A program made the position numbers and the translations under genes. A DNA stretch of 64,000 nucleotides from Advenella incenata (GTDB lineage Bacteria > Pseudomonadota > Gammaproteobacteria > Burkholderiales > Burkholderiaceae_B). Location of the stretch: the NCBI RefSeq assembly GCF_004217095.1, contig NZ_SHKO01000002.1:310001-374000 (forward strand). The letters run 5' to 3'. The notes beneath the pieces are model-generated. The model was not told the origin of the DNA, ran no database searches, and saw nothing but the letters and a program-made list of their open reading frames with translations. Shown here in pieces: positions 43,370-52,469 of this stretch. The first letter of the stretch is position 1, and each line of letters starts with the position of its first letter.

Positions 43370-44711
43370 CGGCGCTTGTATTATCGGGGGCGTTGGTCGC
43401 CAGGTTCTGCTGCACGATGTCAGATATCAATCGGTCCGCCGCAGCCACCTGCTGATCGTAAATCGTGGTCAGCAGCTTGCTGTTCGGATTGATTCCGCTG
43501 GCAAGCACGGCGCCCTCGGTGTTGTGCAGATCGGCTTCGACAAACATGGACATGCCAATGCGCAGGGGGTGTTTTTCCAGTTGCTCGGGTTTGGCAAACT
43601 CCACGCGTACCGGGATTCGTTGCACGATTTTGATCCAGTTGCCGGTGGCGTTTTGGGCCGGCAGCAGGGCGAAGGCGCTGCCCGTACCAATGCCCAGGCT
43701 GCTGATCACGCCGTCATAGACCACATCGTCGCCGTACAGGTCGGAGGTAATGCTTACCGGCTGGCCGATACGCATGTCTTTCATTTGTGTTTCTTTGAAG
43801 TTGGCGTAAATCCATGCGTTTTTCAGTGGGACTACGGCCATCATGGCGCTGCCCGCAGCGACGCGCTGGCCGACCTGCGCTGCACGCTTGGCGACATAGC
43901 CATCGGCCGGGGCCGTGATCGTGCTGCGCACATAGGTCAGATAGGCGGCTTTCAATTTGGATTCGGCAACCAGGATATCGGGATGCTGGTTGATCAGCAT
44001 GCCGGCTACCAGCGCGTTACTCACCTCGGCGTTCTGCTCGGATGCCGTCAATTGGCTGCGCGTGGCTTCAAGCTGGCTGATGGCAGACTGATACTGGCTT
44101 TGAGCCTGCAGAAATACATCTCTGGCATGTGCGCTTTCCTCTTCGGAAATGGCGCCGGACTTGACCAGCTTCTGTCTACGGCTGTAGTCGGCCTTTGCCT
44201 TGTCCAGCGCTGTTTTGGCTCCCTTGACGGCAGATTCCTGAGCCTGCACCAATGCCTGTTGCGCGCCCGATGTGGCCTTGGCGCCGCTGGCCTGGCTGTA
44301 CAGGCTGCGCACTTCTCTTACAGTTTTGGCCAACGTGGCCTTGGCCTGGTTCAGGGCCACTTCGGCCTCGGTCTGGTCCAGGCGGATCAGCGTATCGCCG
44401 GCATGTACAAAGTCGCCATCGTCGGCAAAAATGCCCACCACGGTGCCTTCAACCTGCGGGGTGATCTGAATGATATTGCCCTGTACATAGGCGTCGTCGG
44501 TGCTTTCATACCAGCGGCCGTTCAGGAAATACATGACACCCGCAATAATGGCGATGATCACAACCGCCAGGAACAACAATTTGAACAGAAAACTGCGTTT
44601 GTTGCCGGCAGGTTTTTTCTTTTGTTTTTCTTTTGCTCCTTGGGCGGAGGAAGCAGGAACGGCGGACGGTGCGTCGGGGGTGGCCGTCGTTGTATTTGAA
44701 TTGGAGCTCAT
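43362..44711 (-). CDS. HlyD-family periplasmic adaptor (EmrA-like)
   Basis: The 449-residue protein has a cytoplasmic proline/alanine/serine-rich tail, one membrane anchor (LFKLLFLAVVIIAIIAGVMYFL), and a biotinyl-lipoyl half-motif (NIIQITPQVEGTVVGIFADDGDFVHAGDTLIRLDQTEAE). A long alpha-helical hairpin (about residues 125-255) and the return strand TITAPADGYVAKRAAQVGQRVAAGSAMMAVVPLKNAWIYANFKETQM follow. It joins the inner-membrane pump to an outer-membrane channel. It overlaps the EmrB-like gene, so the two form one operon. An elaborate repeat array upstream (44808-44847) may bind a MarR-type repressor. Confidence 0.93.
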   Translation of the reverse strand: MSSNSNTTTATPDAPSAVPASSAQGAKEKQKKKPAGNKRSFLFKLLFLAVVIIAIIAGVMYFLNGRWYESTDDAYVQGNIIQITPQVEGTVVGIFADDGDFVHAGDTLIRLDQTEAEVALNQAKATLAKTVREVRSLYSQASGAKATSGAQQALVQAQESAVKGAKTALDKAKADYSRRQKLVKSGAISEEESAHARDVFLQAQSQYQSAISQLEATRSQLTASEQNAEVSNALVAGMLINQHPDILVAESKLKAAYLTYVRSTITAPADGYVAKRAAQVGQRVAAGSAMMAVVPLKNAWIYANFKETQMKDMRIGQPVSITSDLYGDDVVYDGVISSLGIGTGSAFALLPAQNATGNWIKIVQRIPVRVEFAKPEQLEKHPLRIGMSMFVEADLHNTEGAVLASGINPNSKLLTTIYDQQVAAADRLISDIVQQNLATNAPDNTSADE

Positions 44712-45156
44712 GAAAGATGATAGCCGTGATGATCAGCCGGGCAGATGCGGGGTCAGGCAATGCCAGCGGCAACGCCCAGTTTCCCGATTGGCTGGAATAA
44801 TGTAGGTTCAATTAATTGGGTAAGCAATAATTGCTTGGTCAATTAATAATAATCACAGAAAAAATCACGGTCAAATATTTTCTGAAATCGAGCGTGCAAT
44901 CGGCCTGATTCTGTTGTGAAAGTTCGGAAAATTCAGTCTTGCGTAAGCCTTGGCGGTATAGGTGCGCGAGTGCACCTCGTGTAGCATGAGCAGTTTTTCG
45001 ACACGCTCAGACAAGCGAGAGGGCGCACTCAATGGCACCTAATGACACTAACAACACGAGTGAATCTGACAGGCAGCAGTTATCCCGGCAGACGTGGCTC
45101 GAGGGTCTGCAAGGGCCTGGCAAGGGGCGGGATCAGGCGGAAAAGGACGGTAGGCA
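44712..45156. other. Promoter region of the efflux operon and adjoining non-coding DNA
   Basis: Roughly 445 bases without a supported gene. The left part is AT-rich and holds the emrAB operator-like repeats (44808-44847). A further short inverted repeat, AGGTGC (44960-44965) and GCACCT (44972-44977), lies to the right. The remaining DNA up to the DUF924 stop shows nothing I can name. Confidence 0.5.
44808..44847. promoter_or_regulatory. Nested repeats upstream of emrAB-like operon, candidate operator
   Basis: Two identical TCAATTAAT boxes (44808-44816 and 44839-44847) flank the inverted repeat AAGCAA-TAA-TTGCTT (44822-44836). The direct boxes are 31 bases apart, about three helical turns. 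Such AT-rich dyads 100 bases upstream of an efflux operon are typical MarR-family sites, but no regulator gene is next to it. Confidence 0.5.
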
Positions 45157-45696
45157 TCAAAACGATGAGCCTGGTTGCTGCAGGAAGGCAACTTCCTCGG
45201 GTGTGGATTCGCGCCCCAGAATGTCGTTGCGATGCGGATAACGGCCGAAAGCGTCAATAATGGCCTTGTGTTTCAGTTCGAATTGATATGATTCATCTGA
45301 ACCATATTTGCGAAACAGGCATTCGGCTGCCTGGTGAATCGCTGGCGATTCCGAATGCATCATGGGCATCAGCAAAAAATTGTTTTCCTGTTGCGTCAGG
45401 TCGGCAAATTCGGTGGTACGCGATGCTTCCTGGGACAGCACCAGCGCCATCGTGTCGTAAGCAAAGGCTAAGGGCGTGCCGCGGCCGATGTTGCGCGAGA
45501 ACTGATCCAATACAATGATCTCGGCCAGGCGTCCGCGAATAGAGCTGCGCCAGCCGCTTAGCTCGGCGCGCGTGGCCTGCTGCCATACGTCGCTAAAGCG
45601 CTCGCGAATCGTTGCATCAAATTGCGGATCGTTGGTGAACCATTGCTCGGAAGGGGTTTGTTCAAACCAGAAGTCAAGAATATCCTGTGGAGACAT
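45157..45696 (-). CDS. DUF924 family protein
   Basis: From the ATG at 45696 the product has 179 residues; the frame is open further upstream without homology. DUF924 features include DILDFWFEQTPSEQWFTNDPQFDATIRERF at the start. RGRLAEIIVLDQFSRNIGRGTPLAFAYDTMAL, NNFLLMPMMHSES and HKAIIDAFGRYPHRNDILGRESTPEEVAFL follow. The fold is helical and TPR-like. Family members are cytoplasmic and widespread, and their function is not established. An AAGGATCGTG stretch precedes the start. It is oriented away from the YqaE-type gene. Confidence 0.9.
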   Translation of the reverse strand: MSPQDILDFWFEQTPSEQWFTNDPQFDATIRERFSDVWQQATRAELSGWRSSIRGRLAEIIVLDQFSRNIGRGTPLAFAYDTMALVLSQEASRTTEFADLTQQENNFLLMPMMHSESPAIHQAAECLFRKYGSDESYQFELKHKAIIDAFGRYPHRNDILGRESTPEEVAFLQQPGSSF

Positions 45697-45939
45697 ACAC
45701 GATCCTTTTATAGAAATAAAGCCCAAAATAAAGCGAAAGGGTGAAGATGAATCAAAAGCGTCGGCGACGGCAGACAGTAAACAACAGGGCTGTGTTAGCT
45801 GCCTGAACTGCATCTGGGCGTCAGTACCCTGTCAAGGGTGCGGCCGACCGTTATAATACAGCCTTGATATTACGTGATTCGTCGCCATTTGCGACTTTAT
45901 ATCACCTCACAATAACTGCATCGTATTACGGGATTTTTC

Positions 45940-46128
45940 ATGAGATTACTGCTCGCCATTTTTCTGCCTTTTGTTGCATTTTTTACGATTGGACGTCCAA
46001 TCGCCGGCATCATCTGCCTTATTTTGCAAATCACGCTCATCGGCTGGCTGCCCGCCGCTTTGTGGGCTGTCTACGCCCTAAGCCAATACACTACCGATAA
46101 AAAAATCGCCTCGGCGCGCCAGCTTTAA
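45940..46128 (+). CDS. YqaE/Pmp3 family small membrane protein
   Basis: This 62-residue protein consists of two hydrophobic helices: FLPFVAFFTIGRPIAGIICLILQITLIGWLPAALWAVYAL, then a polar C-terminal tail. Placement of the glycines, the central turn and the WxPxxLWAxYAL segment fit the Pmp3/UPF0057 family. Eukaryotic and bacterial members are linked to membrane potential and osmotic, salt or cold stress. A second frame over the same bases (45864-46100) has no family features. The gene stands alone. Confidence 0.88.
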   Translation: MRLLLAIFLPFVAFFTIGRPIAGIICLILQITLIGWLPAALWAVYALSQYTTDKKIASARQL

Positions 46129-46182
46129 GCCACAATGTCGCCGTGTTACGCAACCGTTGCATGGTATTGAAAGAGACCTGCT

Positions 46183-46644
46183 ATGCACACTGTTAACCTG
46201 CCATCGTTCCGTATATTTGGCGTTCAGACCCGCACCTGCAATGCCGACGAAGAAACATTGAAGACGGCACGGCTTCCCCTGCTCTGGCATGATGTGTATA
46301 CCGAACTGGTTCCTGAGTTGCCTGCAGATGCGCCAGTCTATGGTGTCTATGGGGGCTACGAATCGGATCAGGATGGCCGGTATACCGTGACGGCAGGGGC
46401 CGACCAGAAACCCAAAAAATGCAATCTGGATCTGGTCGAGGTCACCGTCCCCCCGGGACAGTATCTGGTTTTTAGCGGCAAGGGGAAAATGCCCGAAACG
46501 GTCATCCGGGTATGGCTGGATATCTGGGATTATTTCAAACGTGAAGATACGCCTCATCAGCGAGCCTACACCGCCGATTTCGAAGTATACCGGGGGCGCG
46601 AAGAAACGGCGATCGAAGTCAGCGTGCATATCGCCATCAAATAA
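46183..46644 (+). CDS. GyrI-like / AraC effector-binding domain protein
   Basis: The 153-residue protein consists of a single SOUL/GyrI-like small-molecule-binding domain. Typical elements are FRIFGVQTRTCNADEETLKTARLPLLWHDVY, VYGVYGGYESDQDGRYTVTAG, VEVTVPPGQYLVFSGKGKMPETVIRVWLDIWDYF and a C-terminal YTADFEVY strand. No DNA-binding domain is attached. Family members bind hydrophobic ligands, inhibit gyrase or hydrolyse certain compounds. The ligand is unknown. Confidence 0.85.
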   Translation: MHTVNLPSFRIFGVQTRTCNADEETLKTARLPLLWHDVYTELVPELPADAPVYGVYGGYESDQDGRYTVTAGADQKPKKCNLDLVEVTVPPGQYLVFSGKGKMPETVIRVWLDIWDYFKREDTPHQRAYTADFEVYRGREETAIEVSVHIAIK

Positions 46645-46901
46645 ATCGTCATGCTATCGTTTAGCCGGGCGTGCCTGGCTCGGTTTCACCGCTGGCCAGG
46701 GTCCGTGCTCAACGAATTGTTTTGCGACTGTTTCCAGCACGGTTGATACCGTGAGTGATCAGGCGCCATCGGCGCATCATGTTGCAGATAGATTACACAT
46801 TTGCCGCGGTTTTCATTCGGATATGACAAAACGATTGAAAATTACTGCCGGCCACTTATGATGGAAAACTCTTCAGTTCTTTCTGCCCGAAGTCGATACG
46901 C

Positions 46902-48209
46902 GTGAAAAATCCCTATTTGCCCCACTATAACAACCATTCCGGCTGGAACGCGCTGCTGCCTGCGCGCACGGCCGCCACAGAGCCGCAAGGCCCGCGAGCC
47001 TTTGACTTCATCGTTATCGGGGCCGGCTTTACCGGCCTGTCGGCCGCCCGCCGCCTGGCGCAACTGGCGCCGGAAAAATCAGTGCTCCTTCTGGAAGGCA
47101 GTGTCATCGGCGAAGGTTCATCCAGCCGCAATTCAGGATTCATGTCGACGTTTCCCCGTTCGGGCATCGCGAAGGATCCAGCGCAGGATGATCTTCTGGG
47201 GCGCATGCAAATCCGTGTTTATGAACAGGGGCTGCAGTGGCTCAAGCACACCTTGCAGGAGCACAGGATTGAATGCGACTGGGATGAAAATAGCGGCAAA
47301 TACAATGCGTCGGCCACACCGGCCGGCAAGGCATCCCTGCTGTCGGGCATCGACAAAAACAATCGGCTGGGCATCGATAGCGAAGTGCTGAGCCAGGACC
47401 AACTGGCACAGCGACTGGGCACGCGTTATTACGATTTTGGTTATTACACGCGCAATAATGTTTTTGTCCAGCCTGCGGCCATGCATCGGGGGCTGGCCGA
47501 TACCTTGCCGGAAAATGTCACTTTGCTGGAAGAAACCTTTGCTAATCGTATTGCCGGCAGCGCAGGCCGCTACACAGTATCGACCAGCAAGGGCGATTTT
47601 TCTGCCGGTCAGTTGGTGATTGCCAATAACGCCTTTGCCCGCAAACTGGGTTTCCTGAAAGACCGCCTGATTGCGATCTACACGTATGCCGGGCTGACCC
47701 CGGCGCTCTCGGATGAACAGGCCGCTGCCCTGGGGCCGGCCAGGCAATGGGGCTTGCTGCCGGCTCACCGCCTTGGCACGACGCTGCGCAAGGTGTCGGG
47801 CAACCGTTTCATGGTGCGTAGCGCCTATTCCTATGAATCAGAGCGTAGTGTTGCTGCCTATACCACCATGCTGACGCATTATTACAAACGGCGCTTTCCG
47901 CAAATGGCATCGCATGAGTTTGAATTTGTCTGGGGAGGAACCACCGCGCTTACGCGTAATGGCGGTGTCTTTTTCGGCAAGCTGGCCGATGGTATCTACG
48001 GCTCGCTCGGGTGCAATGGCTCGGGAGTGCTGCGTGGCACGGTAAACGGGCGCCTGTTGGCCGAACTTATGCTGGACCATCGGTCAGAAGCGCTGGATGC
48101 GGTACTGGGGCTGGGCGGTCCGTCCTGGCTACCGCCAGAGCCGTTACGGGCGCTGGGTGTCAAAAGCGCAATCTTTTATCAGGGGATCAGGGCCAGCGCC
48201 GAGCGTTAA
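46902..48209 (+). CDS. FAD-dependent oxidoreductase, DAO family (PuuB/DadA-like)
   Basis: Translation most likely begins at GTG 46902, because no in-frame ATG precedes it; the product has 435 residues. The N-terminus (YNNHSGWNALLP) is like gamma-glutamylputrescine oxidoreductases. The dinucleotide fold follows as FIVIGAGFTGLSAARRLAQLAPEKSVLLLEG, then EGSSSRNSGFM. C-terminal FAD contacts lie in GSLGCNGSGVLRGTVNGRLLAEL. Enzymes of this family oxidise secondary or primary amines of amino acids or polyamines. It converges on the IclR regulator and precedes an importer plus a second amine dehydrogenase. It may therefore belong to the same catabolic unit, though on a separate transcript. Confidence 0.87.
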   Translation: MKNPYLPHYNNHSGWNALLPARTAATEPQGPRAFDFIVIGAGFTGLSAARRLAQLAPEKSVLLLEGSVIGEGSSSRNSGFMSTFPRSGIAKDPAQDDLLGRMQIRVYEQGLQWLKHTLQEHRIECDWDENSGKYNASATPAGKASLLSGIDKNNRLGIDSEVLSQDQLAQRLGTRYYDFGYYTRNNVFVQPAAMHRGLADTLPENVTLLEETFANRIAGSAGRYTVSTSKGDFSAGQLVIANNAFARKLGFLKDRLIAIYTYAGLTPALSDEQAAALGPARQWGLLPAHRLGTTLRKVSGNRFMVRSAYSYESERSVAAYTTMLTHYYKRRFPQMASHEFEFVWGGTTALTRNGGVFFGKLADGIYGSLGCNGSGVLRGTVNGRLLAELMLDHRSEALDAVLGLGGPSWLPPEPLRALGVKSAIFYQGIRASAER

Positions 48210-48287
48210 CAACGCAGGTAGATGCTGCGCCCCGGCTACTGCGCAGCATATTGCGATCGTAATAGATGTGGATTAAATGCGAGTCGC

Positions 48288-49106
48288 TTAGTTCGACAGC
48301 GCCATGTGCGGGCTGCCCAGCGCAGGATCAAAGGGATTCAGATTGCTGCTGATCGCTGCTGCTTCACGTTTCAGAATATCGACAATAAAGGGCAGGCGTT
48401 CCTGAGTCAGCCTCTCGGTAAGCACGCTCAGCCCGATGGCCCCTACCGGATAGCCTGTGGTATCGGTAAACGCCACAGCAATACCGCCAATCCCGGTCAG
48501 TTTGCCGGGGCCTGTGTTCAGCACATAACCGTTCTGCTGCGTCTGCTGGATTCTCGCGCGCAACTGCGGCTCATCGATCCCGTCGTCCTGGTAAAAGCGT
48601 GGGATGTTGAAAGCCAGGATGGCATTGCGCTCGCTTTCCGGCAAGGCAGCCAGAATGGCAATGCTTCCCTGGCCCAGACCGATGGGAATGCGTCCACCGA
48701 TGCCGCCGGTCAGCGATTGCGTAATATAGCTGCCTTCCATTTTATCGATACACACCACGTCATAGCGGTCTCGCAAAAGCACAAACGCCGAATCCTGCAG
48801 TGTTCCCACAATTCTGAGAATGGAGCTGCGGCAGATGGCGCGCAGCGACGATTCCTGATGGTGCGCCCGGGCCACCAGGGAAAACAGCTCCAGCGTCAGC
48901 GCATAGGATTTGCTGCCCGTGCGTTGCACGACAAAGCCTTCGGCAATGAGCGTTTGCAACAGCCGGTGCACTGTCGCCTGGGAAAGTTCAAGCTGGCGGG
49001 CAATGTCGGTCACGCGCAACCCTTGCGGCCCTGCGTCACTGAGCAAACGCAAAATAGCCAAGCCTTTGGTAAGCACCCCTTGTGCGCCTGCTGATTGCTG
49101 GTCCAT
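48288..49106 (-). CDS. IclR family transcriptional regulator
   Basis: This 272-residue protein has an N-terminal winged helix (GLAILRLLSDAGPQGLRVTDIARQLELSQATVHRLLQTLIAEGFVVQRTGSKSYALT). A C-terminal effector-binding domain contains the IGLGQGSIAILAALPESERNAIL segment and GIGGIAVAFTDTTGYPVGAIGLSVLTERLT. It is transcribed away from the ABC importer/dehydrogenase operon at 49392-56059. A pair of identical 12-base boxes lies in the AT-rich gap next to its start. IclR proteins often regulate such divergent catabolic operons and themselves. The effector is unknown. Confidence 0.92.
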   Translation of the reverse strand: MDQQSAGAQGVLTKGLAILRLLSDAGPQGLRVTDIARQLELSQATVHRLLQTLIAEGFVVQRTGSKSYALTLELFSLVARAHHQESSLRAICRSSILRIVGTLQDSAFVLLRDRYDVVCIDKMEGSYITQSLTGGIGGRIPIGLGQGSIAILAALPESERNAILAFNIPRFYQDDGIDEPQLRARIQQTQQNGYVLNTGPGKLTGIGGIAVAFTDTTGYPVGAIGLSVLTERLTQERLPFIVDILKREAAAISSNLNPFDPALGSPHMALSN

Positions 49107-49117
49107 GATGATATTTT

Positions 49118-49170
49118 GTTAAATGAAATTAATAATTAAATATTATATATATTTTTCCGTTAAATGAAAT
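49118..49170. repeat. Two identical 12-base direct repeats in the IclR/ABC divergent region
   Basis: GTTAAATGAAAT occurs at 49118-49129 and again at 49159-49170, 41 bases apart (about four helical turns), in a very AT-rich 285-base gap between the IclR gene and the ABC operon. Position and phasing make them good candidate IclR-binding half-sites. Confidence 0.55.
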
Positions 49171-49391
49171 ATAAATAAAAATAATTTTATTGGTAGAAAT
49201 ACCAATATATAAATTGAGCCATGCAAGGGACAATTATCGGGCTTGAATACAACTGTCATAAACAGCGTGACAGTTGTGCATTACCCCTGATGCATTCACG
49301 TTGTTTACTGCCGTATCACCTCATACGATGCTGCATGTACGAAAAACAGTGCAGTCTGCGGAACCTATCAAAATGAACGAAGTGAGGACGT

Positions 49392-50471
49392 ATGTCTTTT
49401 TTGAAGTTGCACGGCCTGACCAAAAAATTTGCGGACACCACCGCAGTCGATAACCTGTCTCTTGATGTTGCAAAAGGGGAATTCGTTTCGCTGCTTGGTC
49501 CGTCTGGCTGTGGCAAGACCACGACCCTGCAGATGATTGCCGGATTCGTTGACGTGACCGCTGGCAGCATCATTCTTGATGGCAAGGACATCACGTTTGC
49601 AAAGCCCAACGAAAGAGGGCTGGGGATTGTTTTCCAGACGTATGCGCTTTTTCCGCATATGACGGTGGAAAAGAACGTGGCCTTTGGTCTGGAAATGCGC
49701 AAGCTATCCGGCAGCGATATTGCCAAGCGCGTCAAGGATGCACTGGTCATGGCGCAACTGGAAAAATTTGCACAGCGTTATCCGCGCGAACTGTCGGGCG
49801 GCCAGCGCCAGCGCGTGGCTCTGGCGCGCGCTCTGGTCATCCAGCCGCCAGTGCTGTTGCTGGATGAACCCTTGTCGAATCTGGATGCCAACCTGCGTGA
49901 AGAGATGCAGTTCGAGCTGCGCCGGATTCAGCAACAGGCCGGCACCACCACTATCATGGTGACGCACGATCAGGCCGAAGCGCTGTCAGTCAGCGATCGG
50001 GTGGTCGTCATGCGCGAAGGCAAAGTCATACAGATTGATGAGCCTTATGTCATGTACGAGAATCCGGCCACACCCTTTATTTCCCGCTTTGTTGGCAAGA
50101 CCAATACCTTTGCCGTCACGCTTACGGCGACAGAGCAGGGCCGCCAGTTCGATCTGGATGGTCATCGGATTACCCTGAAAAACGAGTCGGACATCGCGCC
50201 AAATGCAGGCACCTGTGAGGCTCTCATGTCATTGCGTCCCGAAAAGATCGAGATTGGCCGACAAGGCCAGGGGCGCTTTGCCGGTTCGGTCAAAAACAGT
50301 TTTTTTCTTGGCAATTTGTGGATGTACGAGGTGCAGACGACTTTCGGGCTGCTCATCGTGTCAGTCATCAATAACCACCAGCAGGTTTATAAGATCGGCG
50401 AGAACGTCAGCCTGGACTGGCATGAAAATGCACTCAAGGTACTGGCGGGCGAGCCTGCCGGAGATCTGTGA
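49392..50471 (+). CDS. ABC transporter ATP-binding protein, spermidine/putrescine (PotA) type
   Basis: The 359-residue protein has Walker A GPSGCGKTT at residues 36-44, the Q-loop in GIVFQTYALFPHMTVEKNVAFGL, signature LSGGQRQR, Walker B VLLLDEPLSNLDANLR and the switch histidine in MVTHDQAEAL. A C-terminal TOBE extension from about residue 240 (SRFVGKTNTF; LRPEKIEIGRQGQ) is typical of PotA/FbpC-class importers. It is the first gene of a rightward seven-gene operon. Its TGA overlaps a GTG that could start the next gene. Confidence 0.95.
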   Translation: MSFLKLHGLTKKFADTTAVDNLSLDVAKGEFVSLLGPSGCGKTTTLQMIAGFVDVTAGSIILDGKDITFAKPNERGLGIVFQTYALFPHMTVEKNVAFGLEMRKLSGSDIAKRVKDALVMAQLEKFAQRYPRELSGGQRQRVALARALVIQPPVLLLDEPLSNLDANLREEMQFELRRIQQQAGTTTIMVTHDQAEALSVSDRVVVMREGKVIQIDEPYVMYENPATPFISRFVGKTNTFAVTLTATEQGRQFDLDGHRITLKNESDIAPNAGTCEALMSLRPEKIEIGRQGQGRFAGSVKNSFFLGNLWMYEVQTTFGLLIVSVINNHQQVYKIGENVSLDWHENALKVLAGEPAGDL

Positions 50472-50473
50472 CC

Positions 50474-51346
50474 ATGACTCGTCCGGATCCTACCGCAGTA
50501 ACGGCGCGTAAGTCGCGTCTGAGCTTTCTGGGCGCCATGCCGCTGACCCTGCTTTTTATCGGCCTGCTGATTGTGCCGCTGATGCTTACCATCGTGCTCT
50601 CATTCAGGCCTTACGATTACGACCTGGGCGTGCAAGCGGGCTGGACGCTCGAACAGTACATTGAAATATTCACCAGCAACTATACGCTCACGGTATTTTG
50701 GCGCACGCTCTGGATATCGGGCCTGGTCACCATTATCTGCGTACTGATCGGCGTGCCCGAATCGTATATCCTAAGTCGCATGAAAGCGCCGTGGAATTCT
50801 GTTTTCCTGCTGGTCATTCTGTCGCCTCTGCTTATTTCACTTGTAGTACGGGCTTTCGGCTGGAGCATGCTGCTCAACCCCATGTCGCCCATTGGCAAGC
50901 TTACCCAGATGATGGGCCTGGGGTCGCTGCTATACACCTCCTCGGCCGTGGTGATCGGCCTGGTGCATGTCATGCTGCCGTTCATGATCATTCCTGTGTG
51001 GACTTCACTCAACAAAATCGATCCGCAAACCATCAAGGCAGCATACTCGCTTAATGCCTCCAAATGGCAGACCATCAAGCGGGTCATTCTGCCGCAGGCC
51101 ACGCCAGGCATTCTGTCGGGCAGCCTGATTGTCTTTGGCCTGTCCACCAGCGCGTTTGCAATTCCCGTGCTGCTGGGAGGCGGTCGGTCTCGCATGGTGT
51201 CCAACAGCATCTATGAGCAATTCATGATTGATTTGAACTGGCCCATGGGCGCGGCGCTGGCCATGCTGCTGCTGATCATGAATCTGGTCATTATGATGTC
51301 CTACAATCAAATTCTCGAGCGCTCCTATAAGCGCAGTTTGGGGTAA
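50474..51346 (+). CDS. ABC transporter permease, PotB type
   Basis: From ATG 50474 the product is 290 residues; a GTG at 50468 overlapping the preceding stop is an alternative with a closer ribosome binding site. Six hydrophobic segments are visible. The EAA loop reads IDPQTIKAAYSLNASKWQTIKRVILPQATPGILSGSLIVFGLSTSAFAIPVLLGGG, like PotB and related opine or polyamine permeases. It pairs with the PotC-type permease encoded three bases downstream. Confidence 0.93.
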   Translation: MTRPDPTAVTARKSRLSFLGAMPLTLLFIGLLIVPLMLTIVLSFRPYDYDLGVQAGWTLEQYIEIFTSNYTLTVFWRTLWISGLVTIICVLIGVPESYILSRMKAPWNSVFLLVILSPLLISLVVRAFGWSMLLNPMSPIGKLTQMMGLGSLLYTSSAVVIGLVHVMLPFMIIPVWTSLNKIDPQTIKAAYSLNASKWQTIKRVILPQATPGILSGSLIVFGLSTSAFAIPVLLGGGRSRMVSNSIYEQFMIDLNWPMGAALAMLLLIMNLVIMMSYNQILERSYKRSLG

Positions 51347-51349
51347 ACA

Positions 51350-52141
51350 ATGAAAAACGGACCCCTTTCTCTGCTATTTAACACGCTTGTCACGATCTTC
51401 ATTCTTGCGCCGCTGGTTATTGTTTGCCTGGTCGCCTTCACACCGCAAGATGTGCTGTCCATTCCAACCACCAGTTTTTCACTGCGCTGGTTCCGGGCCG
51501 TCTTTAACGAATCAGGTTTCATTGCGGCATTCCAGACCAGCCTTTGGGTCGCCTTTGCCAGCGCTTCAATCAGCGCAGCATTGGCGCTGCCCGCCGCATT
51601 TGCCATTGCCCGCGGACAATTTCGTTTCCGGCATGTGGTCAATGGCCTGTTTCTATCGCCCTTGATGATTCCCAGCCTGGTCATGGGCGTTGCTCTGTTG
51701 CGCCTGTTTGCGATGCTGGGTGTTCGTGGCAGCCTGTTATGGCTCATACTCGGCCATGTCATCATCGTGACCCCGTATGTGATACGGCTGGTGCTCGGGT
51801 CCCTGGTGGGTTTTGACAAAAGTATTGAGCATGCGGCCGAGTCGCTGGGCGCGGGCAAGTGGACGGTGTTCAGGCGCATTACCTTTCCCCTGATCATGCC
51901 GGGTATTTTCGGCGGGTGGATCCTGGCCTTCATCAACAGTTTTGATGAGCTGACCATGTCCGTCTTTCTGACCTCGCCCACCACCATTACGTTGCCCGTA
52001 AAAATGTACATGTATGCGACCGAATCGATCAACCCGATGCTGTCTGCCGTATCGGCGCTCATCATTGTGCTGACTGCGATCACCATGTTCGTACTGGATC
52101 GCGTGTACGGACTGGATAAAATCCTGATCGGAAAGCAGTGA
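51350..52141 (+). CDS. ABC transporter permease, PotC type
   Basis: This 263-residue protein has six hydrophobic segments. Its EAA loop is SIEHAAESLGAGKWTVFRRITFPLIMPGIFGGWILAFINSFDELTMSVFLTSP, the PotC-type form. Together with the PotB-type protein it forms the membrane channel for the substrate captured by the binding protein encoded at 54998. The next gene starts 37 bases later. Confidence 0.94.
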   Translation: MKNGPLSLLFNTLVTIFILAPLVIVCLVAFTPQDVLSIPTTSFSLRWFRAVFNESGFIAAFQTSLWVAFASASISAALALPAAFAIARGQFRFRHVVNGLFLSPLMIPSLVMGVALLRLFAMLGVRGSLLWLILGHVIIVTPYVIRLVLGSLVGFDKSIEHAAESLGAGKWTVFRRITFPLIMPGIFGGWILAFINSFDELTMSVFLTSPTTITLPVKMYMYATESINPMLSAVSALIIVLTAITMFVLDRVYGLDKILIGKQ

Positions 52142-52178
52142 TCATGGCAAATGCAATCATGCAGAAAAAGGCAAGCTG

Positions 52179-52469
52179 ATGTCCGGGCTCTTTACGCGAC
52201 TGGTTGATCAGCAGCGCAAGCCATGTCAGTTTTTTGTGAATGGTACGGCGTGTACGGCACGCATGGGCGACACGGTCATGACGGCGCTGCTGACCCTCAA
52301 TGGGCATCTGCGTCTGACCGAGTTCACCGGTTCGCCGCGTGCGGGTTTCTGTTTGATGGGGGCGTGCCAGGATTGTCTGGTGTTGCAGGAAAACGGCGAG
52401 CGCGTGCGCGCCTGTTCTACGCTGCTGCAGGAAAATATGCGATTTGTAATACCGGAGCAAAACCGGTGA
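52179..52469 (+). CDS. Small [2Fe-2S] subunit of a three-component flavoprotein dehydrogenase (HcnA/OoxX-like)
   Basis: This 96-residue ferredoxin-like protein has cysteines at 58, 63, 66 and 79 (C-x4-C-x2-C-x12-C), which would bind a plant-type [2Fe-2S] cluster. A MGDTVMTALLTLNG helix precedes them. Small subunits of this type occur with HcnBC hydrogen cyanide synthase and with octopine, nopaline, proline and hydroxyproline dehydrogenases. They wire electrons from the flavoprotein to the respiratory chain. The stop overlaps the GTG of the next gene. Confidence 0.88.
   Translation: MSGLFTRLVDQQRKPCQFFVNGTACTARMGDTVMTALLTLNGHLRLTEFTGSPRAGFCLMGACQDCLVLQENGERVRACSTLLQENMRFVIPEQNR

Noticed and set aside
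42572-44699. Long rightward open frames opposite the emrAB-like genes
   Set aside because: They are antisense to two well-supported overlapping genes, and their translations are low-complexity and Arg/His/Gln-rich, as expected of shadow frames.
45864-46100. 78-residue frame overlapping the YqaE/Pmp3 gene
   Set aside because: The alternative frame at 45940-46128 has the exact length, hydrophobic pattern and motifs of the Pmp3 family; this one has none.
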